Assembly (NCBI GenBank): GCA_030649335.1
Contig: JAUSLL010000089.1
Span: 1 to 64,000, forward strand
Source: Parvibaculum sp.
Lineage (GTDB): Bacteria; Pseudomonadota; Alphaproteobacteria; Parvibaculales; Parvibaculaceae
Direction of reading: 5' to 3'
Length of the DNA stretch: 64,000 nucleotides
Under the pieces are notes generated by a model, which worked only from the letters and a program-made list of their open reading frames with translations, was not told the origin of the DNA and searched no databases. Below are positions 1 through 9,448 of this stretch, in pieces (the first letter of the stretch is position 1; each line of letters starts with the position of its first letter). The translations under genes were made by a program, and so were the position numbers.

Positions 1-366
1 GATCCGAAGATCGCATGACGGAGTAGTGTTTTGAAACGTCAGACAGTCGGTATTTGGTTTGCTTGCAGATCCCAACCGAAGTTGGGCAAGCTCGCCAGGA
101 CACCGCCGTCCACGTTTCTCTTTCTCAAACCACAATGTCAAAGAGCACCTAAGCGTCCGGACCAAGTCCGAAAACCGAGGGTCGTAACCGACCCGAAGGA
201 CAGTCAAGCAACCCACTTCCTAGAAAGTGAGTGGCAAGCTGTCATCCTTATTTGGATCGCTCACTAAGCCACAAAGATTACTAATTAGCAAGGCTGTTTA
301 GTCATCTTCTACCAAGGTGGTCAGCGGTTCGTGGCGTGCGCCGCGGCCGCTGTGGCCTTGTTCGTG
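1..366 (-). other. rRNA operon leader (5' part of pre-16S transcript)
   Basis: On the minus strand this stretch reads as the leader of an rRNA operon transcribed leftwards out of the window. It starts about 7 bases after the -10 box at 373-378. It contains the boxA at 136-147, followed by the GAGAAACGTGGACGGCGG segment that I know from leaders in front of alphaproteobacterial 16S genes. Several compact hairpins lie along it: CCCAAC-CGAA-GTTGGG at 71-86 and GGGTCG-TAAC-CGACCC at 179-194. The 16S gene itself is not in the window. The ORF at 31-267 is antisense to this leader and is not a gene. Confidence 0.8.
136..147 (-). promoter_or_regulatory. boxA antitermination site of the rRNA leader
   Basis: The minus strand reads TGCTCTTTGACA, one base from the classical boxA TGCTCTTTAACA bound by NusB/NusE. 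It lies between the promoter and the expected 16S gene, as in other alphaproteobacterial rRNA operons. Confidence 0.8.
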
Positions 367-372
367 GAGCGG

Positions 373-401
373 TTTATAGGGGGGGCAAGCCTACCCGTCA
401 A
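373..401 (-). promoter_or_regulatory. Sigma70-type promoter of the rRNA operon
   Basis: On the minus strand TTGACG (396-401) is followed by exactly 17 bases and TATAAA (373-378). This is the best-matching promoter in the window and sits about 225 bases upstream of boxA. Initiation is expected near 366. Confidence 0.75.
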
Positions 402-429
402 ACCCTTTTTTGCAGTTTTTTCAAAAAAG
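402..429 (-). promoter_or_regulatory. A/T-rich UP-element-like tract upstream of the rRNA promoter
   Basis: Runs of A and T lie directly upstream of the -35 box, where rRNA promoters carry UP elements contacted by the alpha subunit C-terminal domain. The tract also forms an 8-bp inverted repeat (CTTTTTTG at 405-412, CAAAAAAG at 422-429), so it first looks like a terminator; its position favours the UP-element reading. Confidence 0.4.
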
Positions 430-867
430 TTTCACACGGGCACAAAGGACGGTTAAGTGCAGGTTTTTCAGGCTTTTAGCGCTGTTGGACCTTGACTCTG
501 TAACACAAATTTGGTTTCGCGCGCACCTCGCGGAGGCTCTTTCCGATTCCAATACAGATGCTCCCCGGGACGGTCCCGATCCTGCAAGACTATCCGCAAT
601 GAAGTGAGTTTACGGCCTCTATATGTCACGAAATGGGACGAGTTCCGGAGAGATGACATAAAACCAGTGATTTTCGCTGATATAATGGGCAATTAGGTGC
701 CTTGTTGGATGCAGTGCCGATTGACACAAACACGCCCAACGAGCATCGTTCGATCACGGGACATTTCAAAATGTCTCAATTGCCTGTGGGGAGCCTTCCT
801 TTAAGGCTTTAGGCAACCGGTTTTGCGGCCGGACCCGGGAAACCGGGACGTTTAAGGGGATAGATAC
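430..867. other. Intergenic region between rRNA promoter and M23 gene
   Basis: No supported gene. The small ORFs here (410-607, 468-692, 511-696) lack a ribosome binding site and family resemblance. A 16-bp palindrome GACATTT-CA-AAATGTC lies at 760-775. A TTGACA hexamer at 721-726 points towards the M23 gene but has no good -10 partner. Confidence 0.6.
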
Positions 868-2598
868 TTGTTCGATACGGGGACACGAGACCAGACGACG
901 GGACTGACAGACACTGACGCATCGCAACCTGAAGGCGCGGACATTACCGCCTCCGGTATGACTGTTGCCCGTGTCCGCCTTGCCGAAATGCGCCTCTCGG
1001 TCGAGCGGACCCTGAAGCTTTATGGCTCCGCGAGCCGCCTGGCCCTTGGTCATTCGCTGGGCCAGCGCCGCTGGCTGGTGGCAACGGGCGTTGCCGGTGC
1101 CCTATCATTCGGTTTGCTGGCGACCGGCCTTGTGGCCCTTGTCGCACCCTATTCAGGCGTCGCGACCGCAGCACTTACCGCCGAAGACACACCCCAGATC
1201 ATCGCCCATAACGCCAACCGCGCCGAGCGCGAGACCGTTCTGGCATCACATGTGCCCGTCACAACCACTGACACTGACATAATCGCGCCGCTTGCGGACC
1301 TGCGCGGGGCCAGCGAAGAAACAACCGTCGCCGAGTTGAACGACACCGTGGCTGCCGGCGACCTGTCGGACAATGCCGAACTCATCACCGCCTCGATCGC
1401 ACCTGCTGTGCCGGCCTTGCCGACTGAGACCAGCACACTTGTCGAACTCGACCCGGGCGCCACGCTGATGCAGGTCCTGACCGACAATGGCGCCGACCGC
1501 GTCGATGCCTATCACGCCATTGCGGCCCTTCGCCCGATCTTCAGCCCGACCAAACTCAGAAGCGGTCAGGAAATCTCCCTGACGTTCCTGACGACACCGG
1601 CGGCCGTTGACAGCGAAGATGGCCTGCCCTCGAAAATGCTCACCGCCATCTCGCTCCAGCCCGACGTCGAAATGAAAATCGAGGTCCAACGCGGCGACGA
1701 CGGCTCTTATACCTCCGAGCAAATCAGGAAAGAACTGACCAGCGGCTATGCGCGCGCCGAAGGCACGATCAATTCGAGCCTCTTCCTCGACGCTGCCCAA
1801 GCCGGCGTGCCTGCGCCCATCATCGTCGAGATGATCCGCATGTTCTCCTATTCGGTCGACTTCCAGCGCGAAATCCATGCCGGCGACAAGTTTCAGGTCT
1901 TCTTCGACCGTAAATATGACGCCGCTTCAGGCGCACCGGTCAAAGAAGGCGACATCTCCTTTGCCGCACTGACCATTCTCGGCAAGTCTCACAAGCTGTG
2001 GCGCTATAAAGCCGCTGACGGCACCTGGGACTATTTCGACGAAAATGGTCGCAGCATGAAGAAGTTCCTGATGAAGACACCGATCGACGGTGCCCGCATT
2101 TCATCTTCCTTCGGTCGCCGCAAGCATCCGATCCTCGGTTACACCAAGATGCACAGCGGCGTTGATTTCGCGGCACCCCGCGGCACACCCATCTATGCTG
2201 CCGGTAACGGCAAAGTCGAAGTCGCGGGCTGGACAGGCGGCTTTGGCAAATATGTGCGCATCCAACACGCCAACGGCTATGAAACCGGCTACGCCCACAT
2301 GAACGGCTTCGCCTCAGGCATCCGCAAGGGCGTCTCGGTCCGACAGGGCCAGGTCATCGGTTATGTCGGCACAACGGGCCGCTCAACGGGTCCCCATCTC
2401 CATTATGAGATCGCCGTGCGCGGCAAAAAAGTGAACCCCCTCGGCATCAAAGTACCGACAGGTACACAGCTCGCGGGCAAAGACCTGAAGAACTTCAAGA
2501 CAGCGCGGGCCAATGTGATGGCACAAATGGCCGAAACGCCGGAGCTCACCAAGGTGGCGCAAGCCAATACCGGCGAGAAAGACAGCAAAGCCAACTAG
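868..2598 (+). CDS. Membrane-anchored M23 family metallopeptidase (murein endopeptidase)
   Basis: Predicted periplasmic zinc peptidase that cuts peptidoglycan cross-links. The 576-aa protein has a cytoplasmic N-terminus of about 68 residues and one hydrophobic segment at about 70-95. A low-complexity linker follows, then an OapA/LysM-like region (about 190-245) and a C-terminal LytM/M23 domain (about 405-525). The zinc ligand motif HxxxD is at 429-433, a catalytic His at about 477 and HLH at 510-512, so the site looks intact and the enzyme active rather than an EnvC/NlpD-like regulator. The start is TTG, chosen because AAGGGGA lies 8 bases upstream and no ATG fits as well. A terminator follows the gene. 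It stands alone, divergent from the rRNA promoter. Confidence 0.9.
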   Translation: MFDTGTRDQTTGLTDTDASQPEGADITASGMTVARVRLAEMRLSVERTLKLYGSASRLALGHSLGQRRWLVATGVAGALSFGLLATGLVALVAPYSGVATAALTAEDTPQIIAHNANRAERETVLASHVPVTTTDTDIIAPLADLRGASEETTVAELNDTVAAGDLSDNAELITASIAPAVPALPTETSTLVELDPGATLMQVLTDNGADRVDAYHAIAALRPIFSPTKLRSGQEISLTFLTTPAAVDSEDGLPSKMLTAISLQPDVEMKIEVQRGDDGSYTSEQIRKELTSGYARAEGTINSSLFLDAAQAGVPAPIIVEMIRMFSYSVDFQREIHAGDKFQVFFDRKYDAASGAPVKEGDISFAALTILGKSHKLWRYKAADGTWDYFDENGRSMKKFLMKTPIDGARISSSFGRRKHPILGYTKMHSGVDFAAPRGTPIYAAGNGKVEVAGWTGGFGKYVRIQHANGYETGYAHMNGFASGIRKGVSVRQGQVIGYVGTTGRSTGPHLHYEIAVRGKKVNPLGIKVPTGTQLAGKDLKNFKTARANVMAQMAETPELTKVAQANTGEKDSKAN

Positions 2599-2634
2599 GC
2601 TTCGTCGCTCACGCAATACATCAGAAACAAAAAA

Positions 2635-2658
2635 GGCCGGTCAACAGACCGGCCCTTT
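2635..2658. terminator. Bidirectional rho-independent terminator
   Basis: GGCCGGTC (2635-2642) pairs with GACCGGCC (2647-2654) around an AACA loop, with A-run on the left and T-run on the right. It lies between the convergent M23 and alpha/beta hydrolase genes and can serve both. Confidence 0.85.
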
Positions 2659-2678
2659 CGTTTGTGCACTTCCCGAAC

Positions 2679-3554
2679 TTACTCAGCGGGTTTCAAAAAC
2701 TTCACGATATGGGCATCGACTTCATCGTGATGGGTCACCGGCGCGAAATGACTGGCACCCGCAATAATGACTTCCTCGGCGCCCGAAATGGCTTCGGCAA
2801 GCGCATCTGTGTGCTCGCGTTTAATCCCGTCAAACTCACCCGCCATCACCAACGCAGGCGCTCTGATCGTGCCGAGTTGTTCGATCGTGAAATGCGGTTC
2901 GCTCGCCCACATCGCCAGCACTTTGCGATAGAAGACCGGCCAGTGATCGGGGGCGGGCGCGAGACGCTTATAAAAATCGCGCTGTGAGGCAACTGACGCG
3001 CCTTCCGGATCGGACGCTAGATCCGGCGTTTCGGTGAGGCCTGCCGTGTTGAAATTCGCGCCACTGATGGCAATGCGCCCCACGCGGTCGGGATAGCGGA
3101 TTGCCATATCGAGAGCGATGATGCCGCCGTCACTCCAACCCACGACATCTGCTTTTTCAATTTTAAGCGTATCGAGCAGCGCGACCATGTCGTCTGTCAT
3201 CTGGGCGTAATGGAGCGGACCTTCGCCGTCTGTCGAGCGCCCGTGCCCGCGGCTGTCGGCCGCAATAACCAGATGGTCACCCGCCAGATCGCCTATCTGA
3301 TAGTGCATGGATTCAATGAACCCCGTGCCGCCATGAAGGACCAGCACCGGAGATCCCGCACCATAGGTCTCATAGTAAAGGCGGATGCCATTGACCTCGG
3401 CATATTGTCCGCCATGCGACTGGCCGGACACGGCCTTCCACACATAGAAGGCCGGAATGCCGATGGCTTCTTTGTTGATGTAATAAAAACCGCCGCCTGC
3501 CAGCACCAACACAAGCGCCAGCCCGCTCAGAACAAACTTCTGCACTCTGCTCAA
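2679..3554 (-). CDS. Alpha/beta hydrolase with N-terminal membrane anchor
   Basis: A 291-aa alpha/beta-fold hydrolase; the substrate cannot be told from sequence. Residues 1-25 form a signal peptide or membrane anchor, so it probably acts in the periplasm or at the membrane face. The oxyanion-hole HGG is at 74-76, the nucleophile elbow GWSDGG places Ser141, and Asp242 and His269 complete a likely triad. The fold resembles the 3-oxoadipate enol-lactonase/esterase group. It lies 59 bases downstream of the SDR on the same strand, so the two may form an operon. Confidence 0.85.
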   Translation of the reverse strand: MSRVQKFVLSGLALVLVLAGGGFYYINKEAIGIPAFYVWKAVSGQSHGGQYAEVNGIRLYYETYGAGSPVLVLHGGTGFIESMHYQIGDLAGDHLVIAADSRGHGRSTDGEGPLHYAQMTDDMVALLDTLKIEKADVVGWSDGGIIALDMAIRYPDRVGRIAISGANFNTAGLTETPDLASDPEGASVASQRDFYKRLAPAPDHWPVFYRKVLAMWASEPHFTIEQLGTIRAPALVMAGEFDGIKREHTDALAEAISGAEEVIIAGASHFAPVTHHDEVDAHIVKFLKPAE

Positions 3555-3613
3555 TCTTCATTCCCCTTTGCCATGAATCGCCGGCGCGATGCTGCAAGAG
3601 ACAGATGCGCTTT

Positions 3614-4378
3614 TCAAGTCCGCGTCATCGAAACACCACCGTCGACACTCATGGCGCTGCCCGTGACAAAGCTTGAGGCGTCCGACGCCAGAAAGAGCGC
3701 GGCTTGCGCAATCTCCCGGGGATCAGCGATGCGCTTTAACGCGTGAAGACTTTCGACAAAGGCCAGTGCTTCCGGCGTATTGGTGACATCGCGCCCCATA
3801 GGCGTGTCCGTACCGCCGACAAGAAGCGCATTGGCCCGTATTTTCTGCACGCCATACTCAACCGCAATGACCCGCGCCAACCCGACAAGGCCCGCCTTCG
3901 CCGCCGCATAGGCAGCCATGCCCGGAAAGCCGAGCAGCGGCCCGACAAAGGTCGATGTGAATACGAGCGAGCCGCCGCCCCGCGCCAGCATGGCCGGCAC
4001 CTGGCTTTGTGCGCAGGCAAAAGCACTGGTGAGATTGATTTCTATCGTCTCCCGCCATCCGGCCAGAGATATTTCAGCCACCGGTGCCATTTCACCCAAC
4101 ATACCGGCATTGTTGAGCGCGATATCGAGCCCGCCAAACGTCCCGATCGCACGTTCGACAAGACGTGCAGGCAATCCGTCATCGCGCAAATCACCTGCAA
4201 GGGCCACGGCAACGCCACCGTCCGCTTTAATCTCATCGAGCAATGCGTCCAACGCATCACCGCGGCGTCCAGTCACAACAAGCTCTGCTCCTTCAAACGC
4301 GAACAACCGTGCAGCGGCATAACCAATGCCTGAACTTGCGCCTGTAATCAGCGCCACTTTTCCCGTCAACGCACCCAT
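3614..4378 (-). CDS. Short-chain dehydrogenase/reductase (SDR)
   Basis: Classical NAD(P)-dependent SDR of 254 aa, the usual length. The cofactor motif TGASSGIG is at 12-19 and NNAG at 89-92. The catalytic tetrad is Asn115, Ser142, Tyr157 and Lys161. The C-terminal region (FVTGSAMSVDGG) is typical of FabG-like members, but the substrate is not predictable. It is the first gene of a probable two-gene unit with the downstream alpha/beta hydrolase. Confidence 0.9.
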   Translation of the reverse strand: MGALTGKVALITGASSGIGYAAARLFAFEGAELVVTGRRGDALDALLDEIKADGGVAVALAGDLRDDGLPARLVERAIGTFGGLDIALNNAGMLGEMAPVAEISLAGWRETIEINLTSAFACAQSQVPAMLARGGGSLVFTSTFVGPLLGFPGMAAYAAAKAGLVGLARVIAVEYGVQKIRANALLVGGTDTPMGRDVTNTPEALAFVESLHALKRIADPREIAQAALFLASDASSFVTGSAMSVDGGVSMTRT

Positions 4379-4464
4379 CTTCCGTTCCCTTCAAAATTGA
4401 TCCGGGCGGAACATGGAAGGATGCGCGACATCGGTCTGGCAGAAATCGGACCTGTCATTACAAC

Positions 4465-4492
4465 AAAGGCCGCCCGATCAGGGGCGGCCTTT
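4465..4492 (-). terminator. Rho-independent terminator of clpB
   Basis: An 11-bp perfect stem (AAAGGCCGCCC with GGGCGGCCTTT) around a 6-base loop, 26 bases past the clpB stop codon. Confidence 0.85.
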
Positions 4493-4518
4493 GCGCAAGT
4501 ATCAATATGCTGGTCGGT

Positions 4519-7122
4519 TCAATGAACGACGCGCAGGGCTTCTCCCTCGGGGCCTTCACCGTTAATGACGATACCCTTCGATGTTGCCGAGACACGAACC
4601 ACCTCGCCGTCTTTGATGCGTCCTTCAAGCAGCAACTCAGCAAGACTGTCCTGCACATTGCGTTGAATGACGCGCTTCAAAGGTCGCGCACCATAGGCCG
4701 GATCGAAGCCCTCATCGGCGAGCCATGTCCGCGCGCTGTCATCAAGCTCGATCACGATCTTGCGATCATCAAGAAGCTTCTGCAGACGCGCGATCTGGAT
4801 ATCGACAATAACATCCATCTGCTCGCGCGTGAGACGATGGAAAATCAGCATTTCGTCCAGACGATTGAGGAACTCTGGCCGGAAGCGCGAACGCACCACG
4901 TCGAGCACCTGTTCGCGCACCTCTTCCACATCACCGCCGTCAGCCAGAAACTCCGAGCCGAGGTTCGAGGTCATGATGATGAGCACGTTCTTGAAATCGA
5001 CGGTGCGGCCCTGACCATCCGTCAGACGCCCGTCGTCGAGCACCTGCAGCAACACGTTGAAGACATCGGGATGCGCTTTTTCGATCTCGTCAAACAGCAC
5101 AACCTGATAAGGACGACGCCGCACACTCTCGGTGAGGGCGCCGCCTTCTTCATAGCCGACATAACCCGGCGGCGCGCCGATGAGGCGGGCGACCGAATGC
5201 TTCTCCATATATTCAGACATATCGAGGCGACAGATCGCCTGATCATCGTCAAAGAGGAAGTCTGCAAGTGCCTTGGTCAATTCCGTTTTGCCGACACCGG
5301 TCGGTCCCAGAAAAAGGAACGAACCAATGGGGCGGCTCGGGTCCTGCAATCCGGCGCGCGCACGACGCACGGCACGTGACACAGCAGAGACCGCTTCTTC
5401 CTGACCGATGACGCGTTTACCGAGCGACACTTCCATCTGCAACAGCTTGTCGCGTTCGCCTTCCAGCATCTTGTCGACAGGAATGCCGGTCCAGCGCGAC
5501 ACGATCTGCGCGATATGCGCTTCCGTCACTGCTTCATCGACCAACGCGCCTTCGACGCCACGCTTTTCGGTTTCGACGAGTTTCTTCTCAAGCTCCGGAA
5601 TAATGCCGTAAGCAAGTTCGGACGCGCGTTCGAGCTTGCCGCCCCGCTGGGCCTGCACCAGTTCCTGACGCGCACCATCAAGCTGTTCTTTGAGCTTCTG
5701 GGCGCTGCCGAGTTTGGACTTCTCCGCCTGCCAGCTTGCCGTGAGGTCCGCCGACTTGCCTTCAAGCTCCGACAATTCACCCTGCAACTTCTCAAGCCGG
5801 TCGCGCGACGCGTCATCTTTCTCTTTCTTCAGCGCTTCGCGTTCGATCTTGAGCTGAATGACACGGCGGTCGATCTCATCGAGCGCTTCGGGCTTTGAAT
5901 CAACCTGCATCCGCAACCGGCTTGCTGCCTCGTCCATCAGGTCGATGGCTTTGTCGGGCAGGAAACGATCGGAGATATAGCGGTCCGACAAAGTGGCCGC
6001 CGCTACAATCGCGCTGTCGGTGATGCGGACACCATGATGCAACTCGTATTTTTCTTTGAGACCACGCAGTATCGACACTGTGTCTTCCACCGTCGGTTCA
6101 GCGACCAGCACCGGCTGGAAGCGGCGGGCAAGGGCTGCGTCCTTCTCGATATACTTGCGATATTCATCCAGCGTGGTGGCGCCAACGCAATGAAGCTCAC
6201 CGCGCGCAAGCGCGGGTTTCAACAGGTTTGAGGCGTCCATCGCACCATCGCTTTTGCCCGCGCCAACGAGCGTATGCAATTCGTCAATGAACAGGATGAC
6301 GCCGCCTTCGCTTGTCGAAAGTTCCGCGAGAACAGCCTTCAAACGCTCTTCAAACTCGCCGCGATATTTAGCACCCGCGATGAGCGCACCCAGATCGAGC
6401 GACAGAAGACGTTTGCTCTTGAGGCTTTCGGGCACGTCGCCGTTGACAACGCGCAGCGCGAGGCCTTCGGCAATCGCTGTCTTGCCAACGCCGGGCTCAC
6501 CGATCAGCACCGGATTGTTTTTCGTGCGCCGCGCCAGCACCTGAATGGTGCGGCGAATTTCTTCATCGCGCCCGATCACGGGATCGAGTTTACCCGACCG
6601 CGCTTCGGCGGTGAGATCACGCGTATACTTCTTCAGCGCTTCATATCCGTCTTCGGCCGTGGCGCTGTCGGCTGTGCGACCCTTGCGCACCGCATTGATC
6701 GCTTCATTGAGCGCCTGCGCGGTGACACCTGCTGTTTTCAAAATCTTGGCAGCTTCAGTATTTGGTTCGATCAACAACGCGAGCAGCAAACGCTCAGCGG
6801 TCACAAAGCTGTCGCCTGCTTTCTTCGCGAGACTTTCGGCACCGTCAAAAACGCGCGCGGTTTCCGGCGCGAGATAAAGCTGACCGGCCGACGATCCTTC
6901 GACTTTCGGAAGTTTGTTCAACACAGTTTCAACGCCCGTCAGCGCCTGATCGGGACGACCGCCGCCCGCACGAATGAGACCGGCGGCGAGGCCTTCCTCG
7001 TCGTCGAGCAGAACTTTCAGAAGATGTTCGGGGGTGAAACGCTGATGCCCGGAGCGCACCGCAAGTCCTTGTGCCGACTGCACAAACCCGCGGGCTCGTT
7101 CGGTATATTTCTCGAGATCCAT
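4519..7122 (-). CDS. clpB: ATP-dependent disaggregase ClpB
   Basis: Hsp100 chaperone that threads aggregated proteins through a hexameric ring and works with DnaK. The 867-aa length matches the family. An N-terminal Clp repeat domain (1-145) is followed by the first AAA+ module with Walker A GEPGVGKT at 208-215. A coiled-coil middle domain rich in Lys/Glu lies at about 405-520, and the second AAA+ module with GPTGVGKT at about 610. The middle domain separates it from ClpA/ClpC. The ATG has AAAGGA upstream. A heat-shock sigma32 promoter would be expected, but I could not find a convincing one in the 217 bases before the MOSC gene. The plus-strand ORF 4507-5379 is its shadow. Confidence 0.98.
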   Translation of the reverse strand: MDLEKYTERARGFVQSAQGLAVRSGHQRFTPEHLLKVLLDDEEGLAAGLIRAGGGRPDQALTGVETVLNKLPKVEGSSAGQLYLAPETARVFDGAESLAKKAGDSFVTAERLLLALLIEPNTEAAKILKTAGVTAQALNEAINAVRKGRTADSATAEDGYEALKKYTRDLTAEARSGKLDPVIGRDEEIRRTIQVLARRTKNNPVLIGEPGVGKTAIAEGLALRVVNGDVPESLKSKRLLSLDLGALIAGAKYRGEFEERLKAVLAELSTSEGGVILFIDELHTLVGAGKSDGAMDASNLLKPALARGELHCVGATTLDEYRKYIEKDAALARRFQPVLVAEPTVEDTVSILRGLKEKYELHHGVRITDSAIVAAATLSDRYISDRFLPDKAIDLMDEAASRLRMQVDSKPEALDEIDRRVIQLKIEREALKKEKDDASRDRLEKLQGELSELEGKSADLTASWQAEKSKLGSAQKLKEQLDGARQELVQAQRGGKLERASELAYGIIPELEKKLVETEKRGVEGALVDEAVTEAHIAQIVSRWTGIPVDKMLEGERDKLLQMEVSLGKRVIGQEEAVSAVSRAVRRARAGLQDPSRPIGSFLFLGPTGVGKTELTKALADFLFDDDQAICRLDMSEYMEKHSVARLIGAPPGYVGYEEGGALTESVRRRPYQVVLFDEIEKAHPDVFNVLLQVLDDGRLTDGQGRTVDFKNVLIIMTSNLGSEFLADGGDVEEVREQVLDVVRSRFRPEFLNRLDEMLIFHRLTREQMDVIVDIQIARLQKLLDDRKIVIELDDSARTWLADEGFDPAYGARPLKRVIQRNVQDSLAELLLEGRIKDGEVVRVSATSKGIVINGEGPEGEALRVVH

Positions 7123-7339
7123 GCCGTGATCCTTTCAAGCACGCTGCGAAAGCCCAATTGCTCCAACTCATTGAACAAACTGGCTCTTTTCGAGCGCCTT
7201 CTTTTCATCGACTATGCACCCATACCCCTTGCCGGAGACTTACTTTTGGCTAGGTATAAAGCGCAGCGACCCTCAATAGGCGTCGCCTAATAGCAATATG
7301 GTGTGGCCAATGCGTCACACAAGAGGCAGGGACCAAGAC

Positions 7340-8104
7340 ATGAGCATGACGGGCACCGTGACCGGACTTTATCGCTACCCCGTCAAAGGCCTGTCGCCGG
7401 AACCGCTGAAGGAAACGCAACTCACGGCGGGCGACACCATCGCCTATGACCGCGCCTTTGCCATCGAGAACGGCAAGCATGACTTTGATCCCGCCGACCC
7501 CAAACACTTTCCAAAAATCAAATTCCTGATGCTGATGCGCGACGAACGCCTCGCCGCTCTCAGCACAAAATTTGACGAGGCGACGACGACGCTGACGATC
7601 AGCGAGGCGGGCGAGACACGCGCCAGCGGCAATCTGATGACGCCGGAAGGATGCGCAGCCGTCGAAGACTTCATAACGACCTATATGAAAGCCGAACTCC
7701 GCGGCACGCCGAAGATCGTCCATGCGCCGGGCTTCTCGCACTCAGACGCCCCGTTCAAACTCCTCTCGATCATCAACCTCGCCACTGTGCGCGAAGTGGA
7801 AAAGCTCATCGGCAAACCCATCGACCCGATGCGCTTTCGCGGCAATATCTATGTCGAAGGGCTGGAACCCTGGGAAGACCACCAATGGGTGGGCAAGGTG
7901 ATCCGCCTGGGCGATGCGACGCTCAAAGGCTTCTTCAAAATCCCGCGCTGCGCCGCGACCAATGTGAACCTCGAAACCGCGACACGCGACATGGACATCC
8001 CCAAGACGTTGCAACGCGTCTATGACCATGTGGACTTGGGCCTTTACGTTGAAGTGAGCGAAGGCGGGACAGTGCGCGCGGGCGACACGCTGCAACTCAT
8101 CTGA
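7340..8104 (+). CDS. MOSC domain-containing protein
   Basis: A 254-aa protein with an N-terminal MOSC_N beta-barrel region (about 1-110; YRYPVKGLSPE near the start) and a C-terminal MOSC domain (about 120-250). The conserved cysteine lies in the motif KIPRCAATNVN, the position used for molybdenum cofactor or sulfur binding in the mARC/YcbX family. Such proteins reduce N-hydroxylated compounds or handle Moco; which applies here is unknown. I moved the start from 7298 to the ATG at 7340 because GGCAGGGA lies just upstream and family members begin near this point. Divergent from clpB. Confidence 0.85.
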   Translation: MSMTGTVTGLYRYPVKGLSPEPLKETQLTAGDTIAYDRAFAIENGKHDFDPADPKHFPKIKFLMLMRDERLAALSTKFDEATTTLTISEAGETRASGNLMTPEGCAAVEDFITTYMKAELRGTPKIVHAPGFSHSDAPFKLLSIINLATVREVEKLIGKPIDPMRFRGNIYVEGLEPWEDHQWVGKVIRLGDATLKGFFKIPRCAATNVNLETATRDMDIPKTLQRVYDHVDLGLYVEVSEGGTVRAGDTLQLI

Positions 8105-8120
8105 CCCGATCTGAAAACGA

Positions 8121-8157
8121 AAACGCGCGCGAACCGGTGAACGGATCGCGCGCGTTT
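8121..8157. terminator. Bidirectional rho-independent terminator
   Basis: A perfect 12-bp stem, AAACGCGCGCGA (8121-8132) with TCGCGCGCGTTT (8146-8157), between the convergent MOSC and DUF4167 genes. Confidence 0.85.
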
Positions 8158-8177
8158 CAATTCAGATAGCTGAAAAA

Positions 8178-9020
8178 TCAGACCGGCACTTCGTCCGAAC
8201 CTGTACCACCGGCTTCGGCATCAGCGGCACCTTCGGCGCGCGGACGACGACGGCGCGGCGCACGACGACGCGGCGCTTCGGCGGCATCACCCTCGGCACC
8301 GGCTTCGGCAACGACAGGCGTTTCGGCAACTGCAACTTCGGGCGCGGCTTCAACAGCGACCGGCATGATGCTGGGCTGTTCGGCCTCCTCGGGTGCCACC
8401 TGATCGTGCACGCGCGGTGCTTCGTCCGACCCGCCCGCTTGCTGTGTCCGCTCGGTGCTATTGCCGTCGCGGTCATTGCGTTCGTTGCGGTTGTTGTTGC
8501 GGTTATTACGGTTGTTGCGGTTATTGCGGTCGTTGCGATTATTGCCGTCCTCATTACCGCGACGCTCGCCGCCGTTCTGCTGATGGCCGTTATTGCCGCC
8601 GTTGCCATTATTGTTATTGTTTTGCTGATGATAGGGCTGGCCTGCCGACTGGGGCTGGGCCTGATCCATCTCATTATCATCCTCGTCATATTCCTGATCT
8701 TCATCAGGGCGATAGCCGAGCGCATTCTGGGGCCGGGGCTGGCCGTCGCTGGGGGCCTGAGCGGCCATGATCAGACGGTAATAGTGTTCCGCGTGCTGAT
8801 AGTAATTTTCGGCCATAACGCGGTCGCCCGAGGTGATCGCATCGCGGGCAAGCTGCTGGTATTTTTCGCACACATGGGTGGCTGTGCCACGGATCTTTAC
8901 GTCCGGCCCGTTGCTGTCATAAGCACGGTTACCGTTGTTACCCTGGGGCTTCCTCCCGCGTCCGCGTGAACGCTTGGAGTTGTTGTTATTATTGTTCTGC
9001 CCTTGCCGAATATGATTCAT
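8178..9020 (-). CDS. DUF4167 domain-containing, Asn-rich protein
   Basis: Protein of unknown role found across Alphaproteobacteria next to prmC-prfA. Residues 1-85 carry the DUF4167 core: a basic RGRGRK patch, then VKIRGTATHVCEKY and GDRVMAENYYQHAEHYYRL, a helical segment resembling a single TPR-like hairpin. The central part is very rich in Asn, Arg, Asp and Glu in short units such as RNDRNNRNN, and the C-terminus is Ala/Glu then Arg-rich. The basic ends suggest nucleic-acid or ribosome contact, but that is inference. I start at MNHIRQGQ (9020), where family members begin, rather than the track start at 9218; this gives 280 aa. Confidence 0.85.
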   Translation of the reverse strand: MNHIRQGQNNNNNNSKRSRGRGRKPQGNNGNRAYDSNGPDVKIRGTATHVCEKYQQLARDAITSGDRVMAENYYQHAEHYYRLIMAAQAPSDGQPRPQNALGYRPDEDQEYDEDDNEMDQAQPQSAGQPYHQQNNNNNGNGGNNGHQQNGGERRGNEDGNNRNDRNNRNNRNNRNNNRNERNDRDGNSTERTQQAGGSDEAPRVHDQVAPEEAEQPSIMPVAVEAAPEVAVAETPVVAEAGAEGDAAEAPRRRAPRRRRPRAEGAADAEAGGTGSDEVPV

Positions 9021-9448
9021 GATCCCGATACTGCTTGTCTGTTCAACTGAGAGTTCAAATGGCCCCACCGCACTTCTCTGATTGACCACGCCGTGTGGCA
9101 TCAAAGGGCGATATACCGGTTTTGTTTGACCGGCCCGGCTTTGCGTCGCCGGAAAAAATGATCCGCATAAACGGTCTTCTGCATCAGGTACACAATCCGG
9201 CCCCACCGGAAAATTCAAGTCGGATGCTCAGAAGTTCCGCCCCAGCGCTGTCGCGTTTGTCCCTGCTATCGGGTTTCACGTCGGAGCGCCTGCCTTAGGG
9301 TTCAACCTTCGCTGTCTCGAAACCTGCATGTATGGAAGCGGTTTGAAGAGCGAGGTGAATGTCCCTTGGCTCAAATCCCTGACAACGAACCTAACCTCTA
9401 ACCAACCCCTTTCCAACCCTTTTTTCATATCCGCTGCGCTCGGCAAAA
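9021..9448. other. 428-bp gap between DUF4167 gene and prmC
   Basis: No supported gene; the ORFs here (9095-9298, 9328-9522) lack ribosome sites and homology. It should contain the promoter of the DUF4167 gene on the minus strand, but no clear -35/-10 pair is visible. No obvious terminator follows prmC. Confidence 0.6.

Noticed and set aside
31-267. 78-aa plus-strand ORF at the left edge
   Set aside because: It runs antisense through the rRNA leader with its boxA and hairpins, and has no ribosome binding site or family resemblance.
405-429. CTTTTTTG...CAAAAAAG as a terminator
   Set aside because: It lies directly upstream of the -35 box of a strong minus-strand promoter, where an A/T-rich UP element is expected, and the stem is only A:T-rich.
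4507-5379. 290-aa ORF opposite clpB
   Set aside because: Mirror frame of a clear ClpB; high GC at third positions opens long antisense frames.
7123-7339. Heat-shock sigma32 promoter in front of clpB
   Set aside because: Expected from clpB biology, but no convincing CTTGAA / CCATAT-type pair could be found on the minus strand.
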